From IMG/VR virus record IMGVR_UViG_3300036791_000441, positions 1 through 44,358 of that record: a stretch of DNA of 44,358 nt; one strand, written 5' to 3'. This document shows positions 1 through 7,808 of this stretch, in pieces. Under the pieces are notes generated by a model. That model searched no databases. It worked only from the letters and a program-made list of their open reading frames with translations, and was not told the DNA's origin. The stretch comes from a virus. How positions within the stretch are numbered: the first letter of the stretch is position 1; the number at the start of each line of letters is the position of its first letter. Made by a program: the position numbers and the translations under genes.

Positions 1-2
1 CG

Positions 3-401
3 AGACATCTCAAGGCCTTCCTGCCTCTCGTCATCACGGGTTCGACCAGCATGGGCGAGCGCGTCAAGCTTATTCACAGCTTCCAGGAAGACCCGGCCTA
101 CCGGCTGATCATCCTGGCCATCGACGCGGCTGGCGAAGGCATCACTCTGCACGCCGCGCACAACGTCATCCTGGCCGAGCCGAGCCCGGTTCCCGGGCGC
201 AACGCGCAAGCCATCGCTCGCGCCCATCGTAAAGGTCAGAAGCACCCGGTCTTGGCGCGTTTCGTGACGCTTCCCGGCACCATCGACCAGCGCCTCATGA
301 ACATCATCGCGCGCAAGACGCGGGACATCCTGCGCGTCATCGATCCCGACCTTGCCAAGCCTGAGCCCCAGCAAGAAGAACTGTTCCCGGAGAGAATCTG
401 A
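3..401 (+). CDS. SNF2-family DEAD-like helicase, C-terminal fragment (cut by window edge)
   Basis: The reading frame is open from the window edge, so only about the last 132 residues of a larger helicase are present. They hold the end of the second RecA-like domain. A motif V-like AAGEGITLHAA lies about 42-52 residues into the fragment. A motif VI-like block, QAIARAHRKGQ, contains the arginines expected of SNF2/superfamily 2 enzymes. Such ATP-driven DNA translocases are common in phage replication modules together with DUF2800, DUF2815 and family A polymerase genes, which is the context here. The stop overlaps the next start in ATGA form, so the genes are probably co-translated. The first in-frame ATG (position 51) is internal to the domain and should not be taken as the start. 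Family call firm; exact role in replication or recombination inferred. Confidence 0.85.
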   Translation, partial: RHLKAFLPLVITGSTSMGERVKLIHSFQEDPAYRLIILAIDAAGEGITLHAAHNVILAEPSPVPGRNAQAIARAHRKGQKHPVLARFVTLPGTIDQRLMNIIARKTRDILRVIDPDLAKPEPQQEELFPERI

Positions 402-958
402 TGCTGAAAGCTACCTTGACCCTCGAAGGCACGCTCGAACAGATCGAGCGCGCCGCCAGTCTGCTGATCGCTGGCCGAACAAAGCTTCCGAGCGTTTCCG
501 AGATGATAGCGCAAACCGAACCCGAGCCTGAACCGCTGAACGAAGCCGAGCAACGGCTCATGACGAATGTCAACGTCGCCAATGATCCCGAGCCCGAGGC
601 TGAGGTCGCGCCCGAGCCCGCTAAGCGAAAACATCGTAAGAAAGACAAGAAAGCCGCAGCTCCGGCAACAGCGGCTCCAGTGGCAGAGACACCGGAGGCG
701 GCAGCTCCGGCACCGGAGACACCCAGTGAGTCGGTCCCTAACGGGAAAGACAACGGCACTCTCCCCGACCTGGAGACACTGAAAGGGCTCGTCGTGAACG
801 CCGTGAAGTCGGCCCGGGCCGGTGGCGACGGTGCCATCCTGACTTTCTTGCCCGCCTTCAAGAAGACGACGAAGCTGCCCTTCGTCATGGAGGCCAAGGA
901 CGAGCACCGCGCGGCGCTGCTCGATCTGCTCACCAAGGCGGGGATCGCCGTTGACTGA
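401..958 (+). CDS. Hypothetical protein with acidic, Ala/Pro-rich central linker
   Basis: A 185-residue protein that I do not recognise. Residues 1-45 look like a small folded domain. Residues about 45-115 are low complexity, rich in Glu, Pro, Ala and Lys. The last 60 residues return to ordinary composition, so this may be two small domains on a flexible linker. It starts on an ATGA overlap with the helicase gene and its stop overlaps the TTG start of the DUF2800 gene by 8 bases. It is therefore probably made together with replication proteins. The linker uses the rare Thr codon ACA in two Glu-Thr-Pro spots that each create an AGACAC hexamer. A role as replication accessory or adaptor is only inferred from position. 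Confidence 0.75.
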   Translation: MLKATLTLEGTLEQIERAASLLIAGRTKLPSVSEMIAQTEPEPEPLNEAEQRLMTNVNVANDPEPEAEVAPEPAKRKHRKKDKKAAAPATAAPVAETPEAAAPAPETPSESVPNGKDNGTLPDLETLKGLVVNAVKSARAGGDGAILTFLPAFKKTTKLPFVMEAKDEHRAALLDLLTKAGIAVD

Positions 959-1796
959 CGCGGTAGAAGGGGCGGTTCCCGAGAAGCGCCACGCGCGTCT
1001 CGGGCCTTCGTCGTCCGACATCTGGCTGAGCTGCCCCGGCGCGCCGGGGGAATGGGACAAGCACCCCGACCGCTCGACCACGGTCACGGCTGGCCTTGCC
1101 GCCAAGGAAGGCACCCTGGCGCACACGCTCTGCGAAGCCGCCATCCAGCTCCAGGATATTCCCTGGAAGGAAGGCATGAAGTTCGAAGTGGCGGGCGCCG
1201 AGATCGTCGTCACCGCCGAGATGCTGAACGCCGTGTCTCTCTACTGCACGACCATCATGAGCATCGCCGACATCGCCTCGTGGGTGGCTGTGGAAAAACA
1301 GCTCTCCTACAAGTGGCTCTGGAAGGACCTTCCGGTCGACGACCTGTTCGGCACCACGGACTTCGCGGCTTTCGCTGACCGGGTGCTCTACGTCATCGAC
1401 TTCAAGTTCGGGCGTGGAAAAGCTGTGAATGTCGTGGGGAATACTCAGCTTTTGCTCTACGCTCTGGGCGCCTACGGGCAACTCCAGAAAGACCGTCCCG
1501 ACCTGGCCGGGCAGATCGACTTCGTGTCTCTGGCCGTCGTGCAGCCGCGCGCCGGAGGCACTCCTGTGAGGCAATGGACGATCCCGGTGGGCGAGCTGTT
1601 CTACTGGGCCTACAGCACTCTCAAGCCGAGCGTCGAGGAGATCATCTTCGCGGTTGAGCCTCTACCTCTAAATCCAGGTAATCACTGCTTCTTCTGTGCC
1701 GCTTCCCTGGAGTGCCCCGCCTATGGCAAGCTGCGGCGCCAGCGCTCCATCGACAGCTTCCCTGATTGGGTGCCGGAAAACGAACAAGTGATGTAG
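951..1796 (+). CDS. DUF2800-family protein, PD-(D/E)XK (Cas4/RecB-like) nuclease fold
   Basis: A 281-residue protein matching the DUF2800 pattern. The N-terminal segment has SSSDIWLSCPGAPGEW, typical of the family. Then comes an alpha-helical stretch with EGTLAHTLCEAA and a nuclease-like motif, VIDFKFGRGK, around residues 145-155, with the Asp and Lys of a PD-(D/E)XK core. TQLLLYALGA follows, in the position of the QxxxY motif of RecB-type nucleases. A C-terminal cysteine group, CFFCAASLEC, resembles the Fe-S or Zn cysteines of Cas4-like proteins. It probably cuts or processes DNA ends in replication or recombination. The start is TTG at 951, overlapping the previous stop. Its neighbours (DUF2815, polymerase A, primase-helicase) are the usual partners of DUF2800. 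Family confident; nuclease activity inferred. Confidence 0.85.
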   Translation: MTDAVEGAVPEKRHARLGPSSSDIWLSCPGAPGEWDKHPDRSTTVTAGLAAKEGTLAHTLCEAAIQLQDIPWKEGMKFEVAGAEIVVTAEMLNAVSLYCTTIMSIADIASWVAVEKQLSYKWLWKDLPVDDLFGTTDFAAFADRVLYVIDFKFGRGKAVNVVGNTQLLLYALGAYGQLQKDRPDLAGQIDFVSLAVVQPRAGGTPVRQWTIPVGELFYWAYSTLKPSVEEIIFAVEPLPLNPGNHCFFCAASLECPAYGKLRRQRSIDSFPDWVPENEQVM

Positions 1797-1806
1797 AAAG
1801 GAGGCC

Positions 1807-1835
1807 TTGACACACATTCTTGTTTTACGTAAAGT
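1807..1835 (+). promoter_or_regulatory. Sigma70-like promoter upstream of the ssDNA-binding gene
   Basis: A perfect TTGACA (1807-1812) is followed after 17 bases by TAAAGT (1830-1835), four of six matches to a -10 box. It lies in the 77-base gap before the DUF2815 gene, and this gap is AT-rich compared with its surroundings. A TAAAGTAAC string (1830-1838) occurs again upstream of the gene at 7130, which may mark a shared promoter element. Assigned from sequence only. Confidence 0.55.
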
Positions 1836-1873
1836 AACCTAATAAGACCCAATAGACCGAAAGGATTAAAAAG

Positions 1874-2407
1874 ATGGCAACCCGTTCGATCCTCACCCCG
1901 CCGGGGGTGGCGAGCTTCCTCAACCTCGTCAAGCCGAGGGCCTTCACGGAGGGCGGCGAACCGCGCTTCTCGCTCACCTTGATCTTCGACAAGGCGGCGC
2001 AAGCGCGCGAGGAGTTCAAGAACCTCGAAAAAGCTATTGATGTCGCCGTCAAGGAGCGCTGGCCCAACAAGGTGCCGCCCAACTTAAAGTCACCCTTCCG
2101 GGAAGGTGGTGAGAAAGCCGGTGTCTACGAGGGCTATCACAAGGGGGACATTTTCATCTCGCCCTGGAGCAAGGACAAGCCTGGTGTCGTCAACGCGATG
2201 CGCCAGGACGTGATTGATTTCAGCGATATTTACGCGGGCTGGCTGGCCCGCGCCAACGTGCGCCCGTTTGCCTATGAGACGGGCGGCAATCGCGGTGTCG
2301 GGCTCTTCCTCGACAGCGTGCAATTCCTGCGCGAAGGCAAGCGCCTCGATGGCCGCAAGGCCGCATCCGAGAGCTTCCCCGACGACTTCGACGAAGAGTT
2401 GGTGTGA
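1874..2407 (+). CDS. DUF2815-family protein, likely single-stranded DNA-binding protein
   Basis: A 177-residue protein of the DUF2815 family. It begins with a strand-rich segment (TPPGVASFLNLVKPRAF), has SLTLIFDK near residue 35, a KAGVYEGYHKGDIFI block around residues 77-92, and the C-terminal GGNRGVGLFLDSVQFLREG strands. The family is predicted to adopt an OB-like fold related to T7 gp2.5, and the acidic tail FPDDFDEELV fits an ssDNA-binding protein that contacts the polymerase or helicase through its C terminus. The RBS is AAAGGA before ATG 1874. It has its own upstream promoter-like sequence and is followed by a strongly structured 170-base gap, suggesting separate control of its dose. 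Family firm; function inferred from family and context. Confidence 0.85.
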   Translation: MATRSILTPPGVASFLNLVKPRAFTEGGEPRFSLTLIFDKAAQAREEFKNLEKAIDVAVKERWPNKVPPNLKSPFREGGEKAGVYEGYHKGDIFISPWSKDKPGVVNAMRQDVIDFSDIYAGWLARANVRPFAYETGGNRGVGLFLDSVQFLREGKRLDGRKAASESFPDDFDEELV

Positions 2408-2413
2408 TTTGAA

Positions 2414-2500
2414 CCCCCTGGTCTGAGGACCGGCGCGCCGGAACCCTGCCGTCCAGGGGATAGGGGGGTGGGGCTTTAGGACGCTGGAGGCCTACCCCCC
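2414..2500 (+). ncRNA. Two predicted stem-loops in the gap before the polymerase gene
   Basis: Hairpin A pairs 2415-2421 (CCCCTGG) with 2453-2459 (CCAGGGG) and encloses a 12-base palindrome, CCGGCGCGCCGG, at 2430-2441. Hairpin B pairs 2463-2472 (GGGGGGTGGG) with 2491-2500 (CCTACCCCCC), ten pairs with one G-U. They are followed directly by the long hairpin at 2501-2560. Together they fill nearly all of the 170-base space between the ssDNA-binding and polymerase genes. No known RNA family recognised. Confidence 0.5.
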
Positions 2501-2567
2501 GAAGAGGCTGGGGTTCGGTCTGAGCCATTGATCCCGGCTCCCCGAATACCCGGCCTCTTTTATTTTG
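2501..2567 (+). terminator. Long hairpin with T-rich tail, terminator or attenuator
   Basis: The left arm 2501-2518 pairs with 2542-2560: GAAGAGGC with GCCTCTTT, continued by TGGG...TTCGG with CCGAA...CCCG, with one bulge. An inner GAGCC (2522-2526) pairs with GGCTC (2536-2540). The tail reads CTCTTTTATTTT, as in an intrinsic terminator. It ends ten bases before the polymerase ATG, so it could attenuate transcription into the polymerase gene or act as a 5' RNA structure. Confidence 0.6.
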
Positions 2568-2577
2568 GAAAGCGTCG

Positions 2578-4533
2578 ATGCGCGTTCACCTCGATCTGGA
2601 GCTGGCGAGCCCGCTTCGTCTCGACGAAGTGGGCGTCGACGTGTGGTCGAAGCATAAAGACACTGTTCCCATCGTCTGCGGCTATGCCCTCGACGACGAT
2701 CCCGTGGAGAGCTTCACCTTTGGTTCTGGCGCCCTTCGCGGCGTCATTCTCAACCTGATGCTGGCCGTCCGAAGCAGCGCGGAAATCCACGCCTGGAACG
2801 CTACCTTCGAGCGCACCGTCTGGAACAATCTTCTGGTGCCGCGCTACCAGTTCCCCAAGCTTCCCATAGAGCAGTTCCACTGCACGATGGCGCAAGCCGC
2901 GTGCGCCGGTCTGCCGCTAGGCTTGGACGACGCGGCAAGCGCCGTGAAGGCGCCGCATCAGAAGGACAAGGCCGGTACGGCCCTGATGAGAAGAATGGCG
3001 CGCCCGCGCGCCTTCGATCAAGCCGGAAGGCCTCGCTGGTGGCACGACGAAGACCCGGGCAAGCTGATCCAGCTCATCGACTATAACCGAGCTGACGTGG
3101 AAGCCGAGCGCGCTGTCTGGCGTCTCATTCCCAGGATGACCAAGCGCGAGCGCCAAATCTGGCTCGTGGATCAATACATGAACGAGCGCGGCATGCCGGT
3201 CGATAAGGACCTGATCGGCGCGCTGAGCGCTATCACCCTGGAAGAGCTGCTCAAGCTCAACCCGCGTCTCGCCTTGCTGACCAACAACGAAGTGATTTCG
3301 ACGGCGCAGAACAGCAAGCTGCTGGCCTGGCTGAAAAACCAGGGCTATCCGCACGACACTCTCGGCAAAGACACCCTGCTCGACTTCATGGGCTCGGCGG
3401 AATGCTTGGCTCTTCCCCTTCAAGCCCGGGAGGCGCTGGCCGTGCGGGCCGAAGCCGCCAAGACCTCGACGGCGAAACTACGAGCACTTTCCAATTTCCG
3501 GGCCGATGACGGGCGGGCCCGCAATCTCGTGCAGTATGGCGGCGCGGTGAGAACCCTTCGTTGGGCTGGGCGAGGCCCGCAAATCCAGAATTTCCCGAGG
3601 CCGATCACCAAGCACGTAAAGACAGTAATCGAGCACATCCTGGGAGGGCTGGACGGGGAAGGCATCCGGGTCCTCTTCGGACGCCCGCTCGACGTGGTGT
3701 CTTCATGTCTCCGAGGGGTGTTCAAGGCACCCGAGGGTTACGCCTTTGTCGTGTGTGATTACCATGCCATAGAGGCTATCGTCCTGGCGTGGCTCGCTGA
3801 CTTCAAGCTGCTGCTTGACGTGTTCCGGCGCGGCGAGGACATCTACACCTTCACGGCGCAAAGCGTGGGCTCGACCGACCGGCAATTCGGCAAGGTGCTT
3901 CGCCTTGCCTGTGGCTACGGCATGGGGGCACCAAAATTCCGCAAGACGGCGAAGACCTACGGGCTCGATCTGAGCCTTGTGGAAGCCGAAAGAGCCGTGC
4001 ATGCTTATCGCGTCGCCAACTCGCCCATCGTCGATCTCTGGTATGCCTATGAGAGCGGCGTGCGTGAGGCTATCATGCACCCCGGCGTCCCTTTTTGGCG
4101 GAACGGGGTGGGGTTTCGCCGCGCCGATCCCAATGGCCGTCTAGCGGGCTCCCTGCTCATCGAGAAGCCTTCCGGCGGCAACCTTGTCTACCGCAACGTG
4201 CGTCTCCATTCGGGGCGCGTCACCTATGACGGCGTGAACCAGTTCACACGCCAGTGGGGACCGCAGGAAACCTATGGCGGCAAACTTGTGGAAAACGTCA
4301 CGCAAGCCGTCGCCCGCGACCTCCTGGCCGATGCTATGGTGACTTACGACCGGGCCTTTCCCAGGACGCTGGTGACGACTATCCACGACGAGATTGTCGC
4401 CCTCGTGGAGGAAGAGCATGCTGACGGCACGCTGCGCGTCTTGAAGCGGATCATGAGCACGCCGCCGGATTGGGCGCCGGGGATGCCCCTTTCGGCTTCC
4501 GGCTATGTCGCCGACCGCTACGCCAAAGCCTAG
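2578..4533 (+). CDS. Family A DNA polymerase with 3'-5' exonuclease domain
   Basis: A 651-residue replicative polymerase of the phage DNA polymerase I type. The N-terminal exonuclease domain keeps its three motifs: DLE at residues 6-8 (Exo I), NATFER near 75 (Exo II) and YNRADVEAE near 165 (Exo III), so proofreading should be intact. The polymerase domain has motif A around residue 395 (VVCDYHAIEA, with the metal-binding Asp), motif B around 436 (FGKVLRLACGYGMG) and motif C around 601 (TIHDEIV). There is no 5'-3' exonuclease domain, as usual in phages. The RBS is GGAAAG before ATG 2578. It ends 12 bases before the primase-helicase gene, so the two are probably one transcription unit. Identification is confident. 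Confidence 0.95.
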   Translation: MRVHLDLELASPLRLDEVGVDVWSKHKDTVPIVCGYALDDDPVESFTFGSGALRGVILNLMLAVRSSAEIHAWNATFERTVWNNLLVPRYQFPKLPIEQFHCTMAQAACAGLPLGLDDAASAVKAPHQKDKAGTALMRRMARPRAFDQAGRPRWWHDEDPGKLIQLIDYNRADVEAERAVWRLIPRMTKRERQIWLVDQYMNERGMPVDKDLIGALSAITLEELLKLNPRLALLTNNEVISTAQNSKLLAWLKNQGYPHDTLGKDTLLDFMGSAECLALPLQAREALAVRAEAAKTSTAKLRALSNFRADDGRARNLVQYGGAVRTLRWAGRGPQIQNFPRPITKHVKTVIEHILGGLDGEGIRVLFGRPLDVVSSCLRGVFKAPEGYAFVVCDYHAIEAIVLAWLADFKLLLDVFRRGEDIYTFTAQSVGSTDRQFGKVLRLACGYGMGAPKFRKTAKTYGLDLSLVEAERAVHAYRVANSPIVDLWYAYESGVREAIMHPGVPFWRNGVGFRRADPNGRLAGSLLIEKPSGGNLVYRNVRLHSGRVTYDGVNQFTRQWGPQETYGGKLVENVTQAVARDLLADAMVTYDRAFPRTLVTTIHDEIVALVEEEHADGTLRVLKRIMSTPPDWAPGMPLSASGYVADRYAKA

Positions 4534-4545
4534 AGGGGAGGAACG

Positions 4546-7062
4546 ATGTTCACGCTCGATGCCGTGCAACTGTTCGACATGGGCTTTGGCCCGCATCTCG
4601 TCCCCGTCACGCCGCCCGAAGCCGCCCCCATCTCGCTTACTTCGAAGCTGACCCGCAAGTCGCTCGGCAAGGCACCGGGACGCTATACCGTGGGCGGCTG
4701 GACCGGCGTCGATCTCACCGATGCGCGCTTCCGTTGTCATAGTTACGACACGGCAAAGCTCTGGCAGGACTGGCACGCCAATGTCGGGCTCGTGGTGGGC
4801 GACGGCTTCGCCGTCATCGACAACGACCAGGGCAAGGAGTTCTCGGACATTCTAAGTGAGGCGTTCCGGGCGCTCGGCATGCAGCCGCTTCGCCGCTACG
4901 TCGCCGATCCCAAGCATCTCCGAGATGCCTTTGTCTTTCGAGTGAACAAGAACGTAGCCAACTGCAACCTGAAGTTCCGCAACGGTGTCTCCGAAGCCGA
5001 AATCCAGCTCCTGGGGCACGACAAGCAGGCCGTCATTTTTGGCACGCATCCCGGGACCAAGTGCTCCTACGTGTGGGATAGGCGCATCTTCAAGCTCGAA
5101 GAGATACCATTGCTGGATGAGGCCAAGCTCGTCGAGCTGCTGCGCCTGATTGTCGAGTTGGGAGATCAACAAGGTTGGCAACTTCAAGGGAACCAGAATC
5201 TCGAAGGCCTGGCTGCGGGGCACAAGCCCGCGGTGTCTTCGGTGCCTCCGAACAGTTCACCCCCGCAAAATCCCAAGGTGATCCAAACCGCCATCCAGGA
5301 CGCCTCCCGCCTCCTGGCCTCGCTTCCCAATCGCGACGTGCCGCCGGGCGAGACGAGCAACGGCATCGACTTGTGGCTCGACGATTACGACAACTGGATC
5401 AGCGTCGCCTACGCGCTTGCCGCGCATCTCGGCCCGGTCGCCAACACGCTCCAGGCCGAGATGCTCTGGTTGGAATGGGCCTTCGGGCGGGCCCAGACAC
5501 AAGACCCCGAGGGCGTCTGGCGCAGCGTCTTGCAGCAGCCTCTCAAGTATGGGCCGCTGGGATTGCTCAAGCTGCTCAAGGGCATCCCCGGTGTCTTGCC
5601 GCCGACCGGCTTCCCCGGCCTCGATCCCGATGACCCGATCCTGCTGACCCCGATCTGGAACCACATCAAGCAGACCTATGCCCACTACACCCCGGACGGG
5701 CGCATCCTGAACACCGTGACCGGCGCCCTGCTGCCTCGGCAGTCCTTCGCCGATCTCTTTGCGCCAAACATTGGGACCTTGCTGCAAGAGCTGCAAATCC
5801 CCTCGCCGAAGAAGATCGCCCGCCAGCTCGCCGCCGACATCTTCATGGCGCGGCCCGACAAGCCCGTGGTGCATGGCTTGACCTACGCTCCCGGCGACAT
5901 GCGTATCTCGCGGGACGGGGTGTTCAACTACTGGAACGAGACGACCATTCCCCGCCCTTCGGTCCCGGTGCCGCCCGGGCAAGTCAAGGTCTGGCTGGAT
6001 CACGTCGACCTGGTGCTCGGCAAGGACGAGCGCGAGCAGTTCGTGAAGTGGTGCGCCTACGTGGCCCAGTTCCCGGGGAAAAAGCCCAATTGGCACTACA
6101 TCGTGATGAGCGACCAGGGGCTCGGCAAAGACACCATGCTCGGGCCGATCAAGCTGGCCGTCGGCGCCCATAACTATCGCAACGAGCAAGTCGATTACTT
6201 GGCCGAGAACCAGTTCAACGATTACCTGAAATCCAAGCTTCTGATCATTTCTGAAACCGGGCAGTCGCGAAACAACTTCGTGTCTCGGCGGATCGAGCTG
6301 CGCCTCAACCAGCTCCTCGCCTCGCCGCCGGAAACGCTGGCCGTCAACCTCAAGAACCGGGATCGCTTCTGGATACCCAACCGGCACGCCATCATTCTCT
6401 TCTCGAACGAGGCGAGGCCGCTGCATCTCGACCGGGGCCAGCGGCGCCTCTACGTCATCAACCGCATGGGGGTGAAGCGCAAGCCCGAAGCTTACTACGA
6501 GAGCTTCAACCAGTGGCTCGATCTCAATGGTCCTTTGGTGGCGTCCTACCTCCTGACCCTGCCTTTGACGCCCGCCGAGAAGCGCAAGTTCTCGGGAGGC
6601 ACGGCTCCCGACAGCGCCGACAAGGCCTTGCTCGAACAACTCAGCGTCGAGGCCCATCTCGACGAGCTGGAGCAGCTCATTGCCGACACGCAAGCCGGTG
6701 TCGGCGGCATGGCGCCTCTCGCCACCATCGACGAGATCGTCAGCCACCTGAGCGCCAGGAACCCGCGCGACCGCAGTGGCTTGAGCGGCCAGAAGGTGCG
6801 CGGCTGGCTGCTCGACATGGAACGCCGCAAGAAAGGCGTCGGCAGGGTTCGCAAGGACCCCACTCACCCGGGCGGCGTCGGCGTCGTCAGTCGCGGCGGC
6901 AAGGGCGGCAGGCTTTGGCATCTGGTGCCCGACTACAAGGGGCATGCCTGGAAAGACTTACGGGACAGTGAGTTGATCGCCATCTGGGAAGGCCAGAAGC
7001 TCCCGCCGCGCCGTGGCAAGGCCCTGTTTCCCGACACTAAAGACCTAGATGAAAAGATTTGA
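4546..7062 (+). CDS. Bifunctional primase-polymerase / DUF5906-type helicase
   Basis: An 838-residue two-part replication protein. The N-terminal part (about residues 1-200) looks like a prim-pol domain, with GLVVGDGFAVIDNDQGKEF near residue 80 giving the acidic metal-site cluster. The C-terminal part is a superfamily 3/D5-like helicase: Walker A SDQGLGKDTML near 521, Walker B-like LLIISETG near 565 and a sensor motif, IILFSNEARPL, near 615. The GKD form of Walker A is common in the DUF5906 helicases. It should prime synthesis and unwind the fork for the upstream polymerase. The RBS GGGGAGGA sits just before ATG 4546. Residues 700-838 are less conserved and may bind DNA or partners. Helicase part confident; prim-pol part likely. 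Confidence 0.88.
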   Translation: MFTLDAVQLFDMGFGPHLVPVTPPEAAPISLTSKLTRKSLGKAPGRYTVGGWTGVDLTDARFRCHSYDTAKLWQDWHANVGLVVGDGFAVIDNDQGKEFSDILSEAFRALGMQPLRRYVADPKHLRDAFVFRVNKNVANCNLKFRNGVSEAEIQLLGHDKQAVIFGTHPGTKCSYVWDRRIFKLEEIPLLDEAKLVELLRLIVELGDQQGWQLQGNQNLEGLAAGHKPAVSSVPPNSSPPQNPKVIQTAIQDASRLLASLPNRDVPPGETSNGIDLWLDDYDNWISVAYALAAHLGPVANTLQAEMLWLEWAFGRAQTQDPEGVWRSVLQQPLKYGPLGLLKLLKGIPGVLPPTGFPGLDPDDPILLTPIWNHIKQTYAHYTPDGRILNTVTGALLPRQSFADLFAPNIGTLLQELQIPSPKKIARQLAADIFMARPDKPVVHGLTYAPGDMRISRDGVFNYWNETTIPRPSVPVPPGQVKVWLDHVDLVLGKDEREQFVKWCAYVAQFPGKKPNWHYIVMSDQGLGKDTMLGPIKLAVGAHNYRNEQVDYLAENQFNDYLKSKLLIISETGQSRNNFVSRRIELRLNQLLASPPETLAVNLKNRDRFWIPNRHAIILFSNEARPLHLDRGQRRLYVINRMGVKRKPEAYYESFNQWLDLNGPLVASYLLTLPLTPAEKRKFSGGTAPDSADKALLEQLSVEAHLDELEQLIADTQAGVGGMAPLATIDEIVSHLSARNPRDRSGLSGQKVRGWLLDMERRKKGVGRVRKDPTHPGGVGVVSRGGKGGRLWHLVPDYKGHAWKDLRDSELIAIWEGQKLPPRRGKALFPDTKDLDEKI

Positions 7063-7108
7063 CATTTAGACAAACAGCGGCCATATCAGGCAAGGATCGA
7101 CTTAAAGT
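7059..7108 (+). promoter_or_regulatory. Promoter-like sequence before the small HTH gene
   Basis: TTGACA at 7059-7064 overlaps the end of the primase gene. An AT-rich stretch with CATATC lies 17 bases on. Further down, CTTAAAGTAAC (7101-7111) repeats the TAAAGTAAC found in the promoter region at 1830. The two boxes are not at one consistent spacing, so the exact -10 is uncertain. This 67-base gap is the only real break between the replication genes and the small-gene block. Confidence 0.4.
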
Positions 7109-7129
7109 AACAAGAGAAAGTCACGACCA

Positions 7130-7375
7130 ATGGCCAAGACTACGGCAAACAAGCCTATGACCGTCGGGATGCTCGCTAACGCTGTCGGCATCGACACGCA
7201 GCGGCTCTACTCGATGGTGCGCCGGGGCGACATCCGTTCGCAGCGCCTTGTCGGGCGCCGCGTCGTCATCCCACCGGACGAGGCCAACCGCGTGATCGCC
7301 AGCGTGATGCACGTCGACACGAAGGGCGGCCCCCGCGTGTATTTCAACCTCGAAAAGGCTGAGGACCGGATTTGA
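7130..7375 (+). CDS. Small helix-turn-helix DNA-binding protein (excisionase/MerR-like)
   Basis: An 81-residue protein with a winged-helix or HTH_17-type core: MTVGMLANAVGIDTQRLYSM gives the turn-helix pair, followed by RRGDIRSQRLVGRRVVI, the wing that normally holds the basic DNA contacts. It resembles excisionase-like regulators found in phages. It stands first in the small-gene block behind a promoter-like region, so it may regulate that block or the gene itself. The RBS is AAGAGAAAG before ATG 7130. The stop codon lies inside the outer arm of the RNA structure at 7371-7463. DNA binding is likely; the target is unknown. Confidence 0.75.
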   Translation: MAKTTANKPMTVGMLANAVGIDTQRLYSMVRRGDIRSQRLVGRRVVIPPDEANRVIASVMHVDTKGGPRVYFNLEKAEDRI

Positions 7376-7463
7376 TGGAGGGCGTTTCTCCCGCAGCGGG
7401 CGTGTAGCCATCCGGCGAGCGTGAAAGGCGCTACAAGGCCGAGTTCCGTTTTCCTCCATCAAA
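7371..7463 (+). ncRNA. Candidate structured RNA or 5' leader, three-helix arrangement
   Basis: An 11-base perfect inverted repeat (TTTGATGGAGG, 7371-7381, with CCTCCATCAAA, 7453-7463) closes a 71-base interior. That interior contains a CCCG-CAG-CGGG hairpin (7390-7400) and a GTAGC/GCTAC stem (7404-7408 with 7430-7434). The outer arm includes the stop of the HTH gene on the left and part of the AAAGGA ribosome site of the next gene on the right, so pairing could limit translation of the secreted protein at 7470. No known family recognised. Confidence 0.45.
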
Positions 7464-7469
7464 GGACAT

Positions 7470-7790
7470 GTGGCGGTGAAACTCGGTAAAGCTGCACTTC
7501 TTCCCCTCTTGTTCCTGGCGAGTAGCGAGTATGCCCTGGCGCGTGCCCATTGTCCTCATGGCGAGTTCTTTCGAGTGCATCTGGCCCGGTGTGTGCCTCA
7601 TGGTTCTCCTCTGGCTCATGATTTTAGGCATTCCGCTCGCGGCGCTCATTTCGCGCAACTTCACGATCCGCCCTCCCGGCCTCTCACCTATGTGCAAGTG
7701 ATCGAGCCGGAGATCGACATTCCCTTTGATATTCCCTCGTCGCGCCTGAACCACCAGCCGGTGGTCTATTTTCGTCTGCCCAAAGAGTAA
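7470..7790 (+). CDS. Small exported protein with signal peptide and two cysteines
   Basis: A 106-residue protein. The N terminus has a Lys, a hydrophobic stretch (AALLPLLFLAS) and an Ala-rich cleavage-like site (EYALARA), as in a Sec signal peptide. The mature part begins HCPHGEFFRVHLARC, with Cys and His residues that could form a disulphide or bind metal, and ends in a Pro-rich segment. I know of similar CPHG...RVHL small proteins in phages of alphaproteobacteria but not of a proven function. The start is GTG 7470 or, with better spacing from the AAAGGA site, GTG 7476. It follows the structured leader at 7371-7463. It could act in the periplasm; not assigned. Confidence 0.6.
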   Translation: MAVKLGKAALLPLLFLASSEYALARAHCPHGEFFRVHLARCVPHGSPLAHDFRHSARGAHFAQLHDPPSRPLTYVQVIEPEIDIPFDIPSSRLNHQPVVYFRLPKE

Positions 7791-7808
7791 CCAGGAAAGG
7801 ACTGCTCC

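Noticed and set aside
236-1213. Minus-strand open frame opposite the helicase end and the next two genes
   Set aside because: Spans three well-supported plus-strand genes, and its protein is low-complexity shadow sequence.
5257-6945. Long minus-strand open frame (562 codons) opposite the primase-helicase
   Set aside because: It mirrors the codon pattern of a gene with clear helicase motifs, has no recognisable domain and no ribosome site in context. High GC makes long antisense frames common.
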